Assembly: GCA_009823505.1 (NCBI GenBank)
Contig: VZQC01010577.1
Coordinates: forward strand, 338,192 to 402,191
Origin: Rhizomys pruinosus
Taxonomy: Eukaryota; Chordata; Mammalia; Rodentia; Spalacidae
Direction of reading: 5' to 3'
DNA: 64,000 bases
Both the position numbers and the translations under genes were made by a program. The notes below the pieces were generated by a model. That model was not told the DNA's origin. It saw only the letters and a list, made by a program, of their open reading frames with translations, and made no database searches. The first letter of the stretch is position 1. Each line of letters begins with the position of its first letter. Positions 60,633 to 64,000 of this stretch are shown here, in pieces.

Positions 60633-61307
60633 AGTTTCTGCAAAGGAAGAGTGCACAAACAGTGTACAGAATGGGAAAAATAATTGATAGCTGTACCTCA
60701 GATGGGGGTTAGATCTAGAACGTATGAAGAACCTCACGAATTAAACACTAAAATCCCCCAAACTTCCAGTTAACAAATAGGCTAATATAATGAACAGACA
60801 GTTCTCAAAAGAAGAAAACAAATGGCCACTACATATTCAAGTGACTGTTTTGCCAGTACGTATTCAATATCATTGGTCATCATGGAAATGAAAATTAATA
60901 CTATTTTAAGATTCCATCTCACCTCAGTCAGAATGGCTGTCATCAAGAAAAGAGAGACAGAAAATGCTGCAAAGAATGTGGGGACAGAGAAATTCTCGTT
61001 CACTCCTTGTGTAAATGTAACTCAGTAAAGTCATGATAAAGATCCACATGAGGATCTGTCAAAGAATTAAAAATAGAACTATCATATGATCCAGCAGCTC
61101 TTCCTTTCTAAGGGAAACTCTCATTCCCTTTCTGCCCTTATTCTAGTGATGAGAATTTCAATAACTACAAGAAATAGGAACAATGATGGTATTTTGACTT
61201 CTTGCTGATTTTAGGAGGCAATTATTCATTTTCTAGATATTCATCAAATTGAAGAAGGCTCTTTTATTTATAAAATTTTGAGCTTCTTCCACAGTCCCAG
61301 ATAGGTG

Positions 61308-61535
61308 GGAGCTGGAGAGATGGTTCAGAAAAACACTGGTTGCTCTTGCAGAAGACCTGGGTTTGGTTCTCAGTACCTACATGATGGCTAAAACTTGTCT
61401 GTATCTCTAGTGCCAGAGGATCTGATGCCCTTTTCAAACCTCCATGAGGATTACATAGATGGGCACACTTACATTCATTCACGCATAGCACTCATACACA
61501 CAACATAAAAATAAATAAATAAATAAATATATTTT
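61308..61535 (+). mobile_element. B3-type SINE, older
   Basis: Sense copy with a head deletion and an (AAAT)n tail. Confidence 0.85.
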
Positions 61536-61589
61536 TAAAAAGTCATGAATAGGTGCTGAATTCTGTCAAATGTCTTTTTCCACAAACCT

Positions 61590-62150
61590 TTACAATTCTG
61601 TCATTTTCCTCTTTGGATGGTTTATCATGGATTACATGAATAGATTTTCAAACTCTGAAATGGCCTTTCAATACAGCAGGCATTCACACTATGACGTGAA
61701 ATTGTGGGGTGAAGGGGATTTGCTAGTATTCTGTTGAAGACCCTGCATTCCAAATTCATCTGAGATAGTATGAAACAGGTTTCTTTTTCCTAGTACTTGT
61801 ATCTATTTATTTCCAGTTTCATCCATTTTCCTGAAAATGTGATGATTTCATTTCTTTTTACCACGAAATAAAAATCTATTGTGAACATATGCCACATTTT
61901 CATTATCCATTCATCAGCTGATGGACATTTCAGCTGGCTCCATTTCCCTATTGTTGTTAATAATATAATAATAAACCTGGGGTAACAAGTACATCTGTGA
62001 TAGGACACAGAGTTCTTGGGTAGGTGTCCAGGAATGGTTTCTACTTAAGTAGATCTTTGATTTCTTTCATTGGTGTCTTCTAAGTTTCCTCATACTAATC
62101 CTATGGAGAGCATGTTAGTGACTACATTGTTTGTAAATAGCTGATTGGTT
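61590..62150 (-). mobile_element. Antisense L1 ORF2 3' end
   Basis: ccagtttcatccattttcct and ccattcatcagctgatggac are the antisense of the L1 ORF2 end. Frames broken. Confidence 0.8.
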
Positions 62151-62261
62151 AATGGTCATCTTGCATCCTGCAACTCTGATCACAAGTCTGTGAGTTCTAG
62201 ATTTTTGTAAATAACTTAAGATGTTCTGCCACCCACAAACACAAATATGTGTGGTTCTTCC

Positions 62262-62401
62262 TTTTTTTTTTTTTTGATCTTTTTGAGACAGGGTCTCCTG
62301 GAACTCACCCTGTAGACCAGGCTCACCTTGAACTCACAGAGATCCACCTGCTTCTGCCTCCCAAGTGCTGGGATTAAAGGAGTGTGCCATCACGCCCAGC
62401 T
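62262..62401 (-). mobile_element. B1 SINE with internal deletion
   Basis: Antisense; the segment between ggtctcc and tggaactc is lost. Confidence 0.92.
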
Positions 62402-62459
62402 TAATGTGCTTTTTTCTAGTAGCATAATGTAATGTGGTAATATATTTGCTAAAAAAGAG

Positions 62460-63080
62460 AAAAGATTTCTTAGTTTGCCTTACATATAAGGATTTGGTGC
62501 TAGGATCCACAAATGAAGGACACCATATGTCGTTTTTTTTTTTTTTTTTTTTTTTCGGAGCATGTGTTATTTACAAGAAAACAAATGACCTAACCAAAAG
62601 ATGGAGCAAAGTGCTAAACAGAGACTTCACAAATGAAGAAGTAAAGATGGCTGAGAAGCATCTTTCAAAGTGTTCAATGTCACTAATCATTAAGGAAATG
62701 AAAATTAAAATCACTTTAAGATTTCATCTTACTCCAGTAAGACTGGCTATGATCAAGAAAACAAAGGATACTAAATGCTGGAGAGGTTGTGGGGTAAGGG
62801 GAACATTCATTCACTACTGATGGGAATGCAAACTCTTGCAACCCCTATGGAAAGCAGTGTGGAGGTTCTTAAAAGACTCAAAATGAACCTACCGCCAGAT
62901 CTAGTCATACCATTGCTGAGTACATACCCACAAGACTTATCCTATTGCAGAGATGTATGCACAACCGTGTTTATTGCAGCTGTCTTCACAGTAGTAAAGA
63001 GCTGGAAGCAACCCAATGTCCTTCAACTGATGAATGAATAAAGAAAATGTGGTACAGCCCACTGATTTTTATAAAGATGC
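62460..63080 (+). mobile_element. L1 3' region with inversion
   Basis: A short antisense L1 piece (62460-62540, matching 23420-23490) and a T-run are followed by sense ORF2 3' sequence (62580-63070) matching 16420-16910. Confidence 0.75.
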
Positions 63081-63814
63081 AAAGTCCATTCAATATAGTG
63101 ATATAAGGTGTAATCATTGAAGGGAAACAAGTGGGAGGGTCCATCGGGGTTCTCTGAATGAACGTGTAAGTATTACAAAACGTAAGCTAAAAACAGAAAG
63201 GAAGAGTCCTCTTTGTGATGTTAAGGTCGAACAAGCAAATTTAAGAAATCTAATCAGCATAGGGGGCAGGGATTGAATGAGTGTTCCCCAAGTGACCATA
63301 ATAACACGTCCAAATGGTTATTAAATGTATGCAATAGTCATTGGCTTGTTAATTGACTGGTGGATTGATTCTCTTGTTCATTCATATCCTTTCCCAGATG
63401 ATAGTCAGATCTCAACCCCTAACCATTTCATTACATCGCCAGCAATGGAGTGCATCCTCCCGGTTTTGGGTAAACCATGCTGGACTCTGCCTCTGAACCT
63501 TTGCTTTACCAATTCCTTCACACACTACAGAGATGAGCAGCTAGTGACGAGTAAAGGGATGGCTTCTTTTACTTACACCAGAGTGGCTCTTGAGTCTCTT
63601 TCTGTTGCAGGTGCAGTCCGATTGCACACTCTCTCTGCATGTTTTCTCCTCTTTGAGAGTTTGTAGCTAGGGCCTAAAGGGATCAATATTCTCTCCCTTG
63701 AGAATATGAGGTCTCAGGAGCTGAGATGGAAAACAACATTCACCAGTGATTTTTGGCTGAAGTGAATTGAAATGTTCTAGAATGATAACAGTTCTGTTTT
63801 TAATGCTATTCTTT
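63081..63814. repeat. Flank with third copy of the U end
   Basis: 63540-63780 aligns with 51640-51880 and 23640-23850 (gagagtttgtagctagggcc; gaatatgaggtctcaggagc). The rest shows no gene. Confidence 0.65.
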
Positions 63815-64000
63815 TTATTTTTTTATTTTTTTATTATTATTTATTTTTGTATGTGTATGAATGTACTGTCTGCATGCAGGTCTGTGCACCCGTGTCGTGC
63901 AATGCCGCGGAGGTCAGAAGAGGGTCTCGGATTCCCCTGGAACTGGAGTTCTCCTGGAATTGGAGTTACAGACGGTTCTCAGCCGCCATGTGGGTGCTGG
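63815..64000 (-). mobile_element. B2/B3-type SINE, young, runs off the window
   Basis: Antisense copy; tail at left, cut at atgtgggtgctgg by the window end. Confidence 0.95.

Larger units (their letters stand above)
60040..61105 (+). mobile_element. L1 ORF2 3' part, split by two SINEs
   Basis: Sense ORF2 from ctcaaaatggaccaaagtcc through atttaagattccatctcacc analogues to atgatccagcagctcttcc. Interrupted by a B1 (60114-60240) and a young SINE (60384-60632). Frames broken. Confidence 0.8.

Overview
The window is nuclear DNA of a muroid-type rodent. The evidence is B1 SINEs on both strands, a B4-type SINE, many copies of a tRNA-derived B2/B3-type SINE whose 3' body differs from the common mouse version as I know it, rodent LINE-1 (L1) fragments, many microsatellites, and single-exon olfactory receptor (OR) genes. 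The SINE body suggests a lineage other than mouse or rat; I cannot name the genus. No bacterial, plasmid or phage feature is present.

The gene content is one class II OR cluster, all on the minus strand and all closest, from memory of human OR5AK2, to the OR5AK subfamily. Two genes are intact: type X at 39801-40730 (309 aa) and type Y at 57584-58552 (322 aa). Three are pseudogenes (1946-2826, type Y; 18170-19311, type X; 27170-28346, type Y) and one is a 72-bp 3' relic of type X (37605-37676). The cluster grew by tandem duplication. Non-coding flanks downstream of X recur at about 15.3-18.1, 29.8-31.4 plus 36.9-37.6, and 37.8-39.8 kb. Flanks upstream of X recur at 19.9-23.9 and 42.9-52.0 kb, with a further end piece at 63.5-63.8 kb. 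The type Y downstream flank recurs at 25.9-27.2 and 56.8-57.6 kb.

Most of the remainder is mobile DNA. A near full-length sense L1 (3391-11830), with tandem 5'UTR monomers and a 24-26 bp target-site duplication, lies inside an older L1 3'UTR. That stretch is unusually rich in single-base indels and may be an uncorrected long-read gap fill; a lone N at 15193 marks another assembly join. An antisense L1 (34350-36925) also keeps 5'UTR monomers but has lost the ORF1-ORF2 middle. Two LTR-like insertions (18324-18795 and 32259-32761) and a DNA-transposon-like insertion (27307-27534) have clean target-site duplications. A retroposed sequence of unknown parent, with polyadenylation signal and poly(A), lies at 54225-55070.

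ORs work singly as odorant-sensing G-protein-coupled receptors in olfactory neurons, so there is no pathway or operon here. I see no undescribed biological system. The most useful observations are a young SINE 23 bp upstream of the only intact type X start codon, the possible assembly artefact over the L1, two independent L1 insertions sharing an alternative short 3' end, and the unidentified retrocopy.
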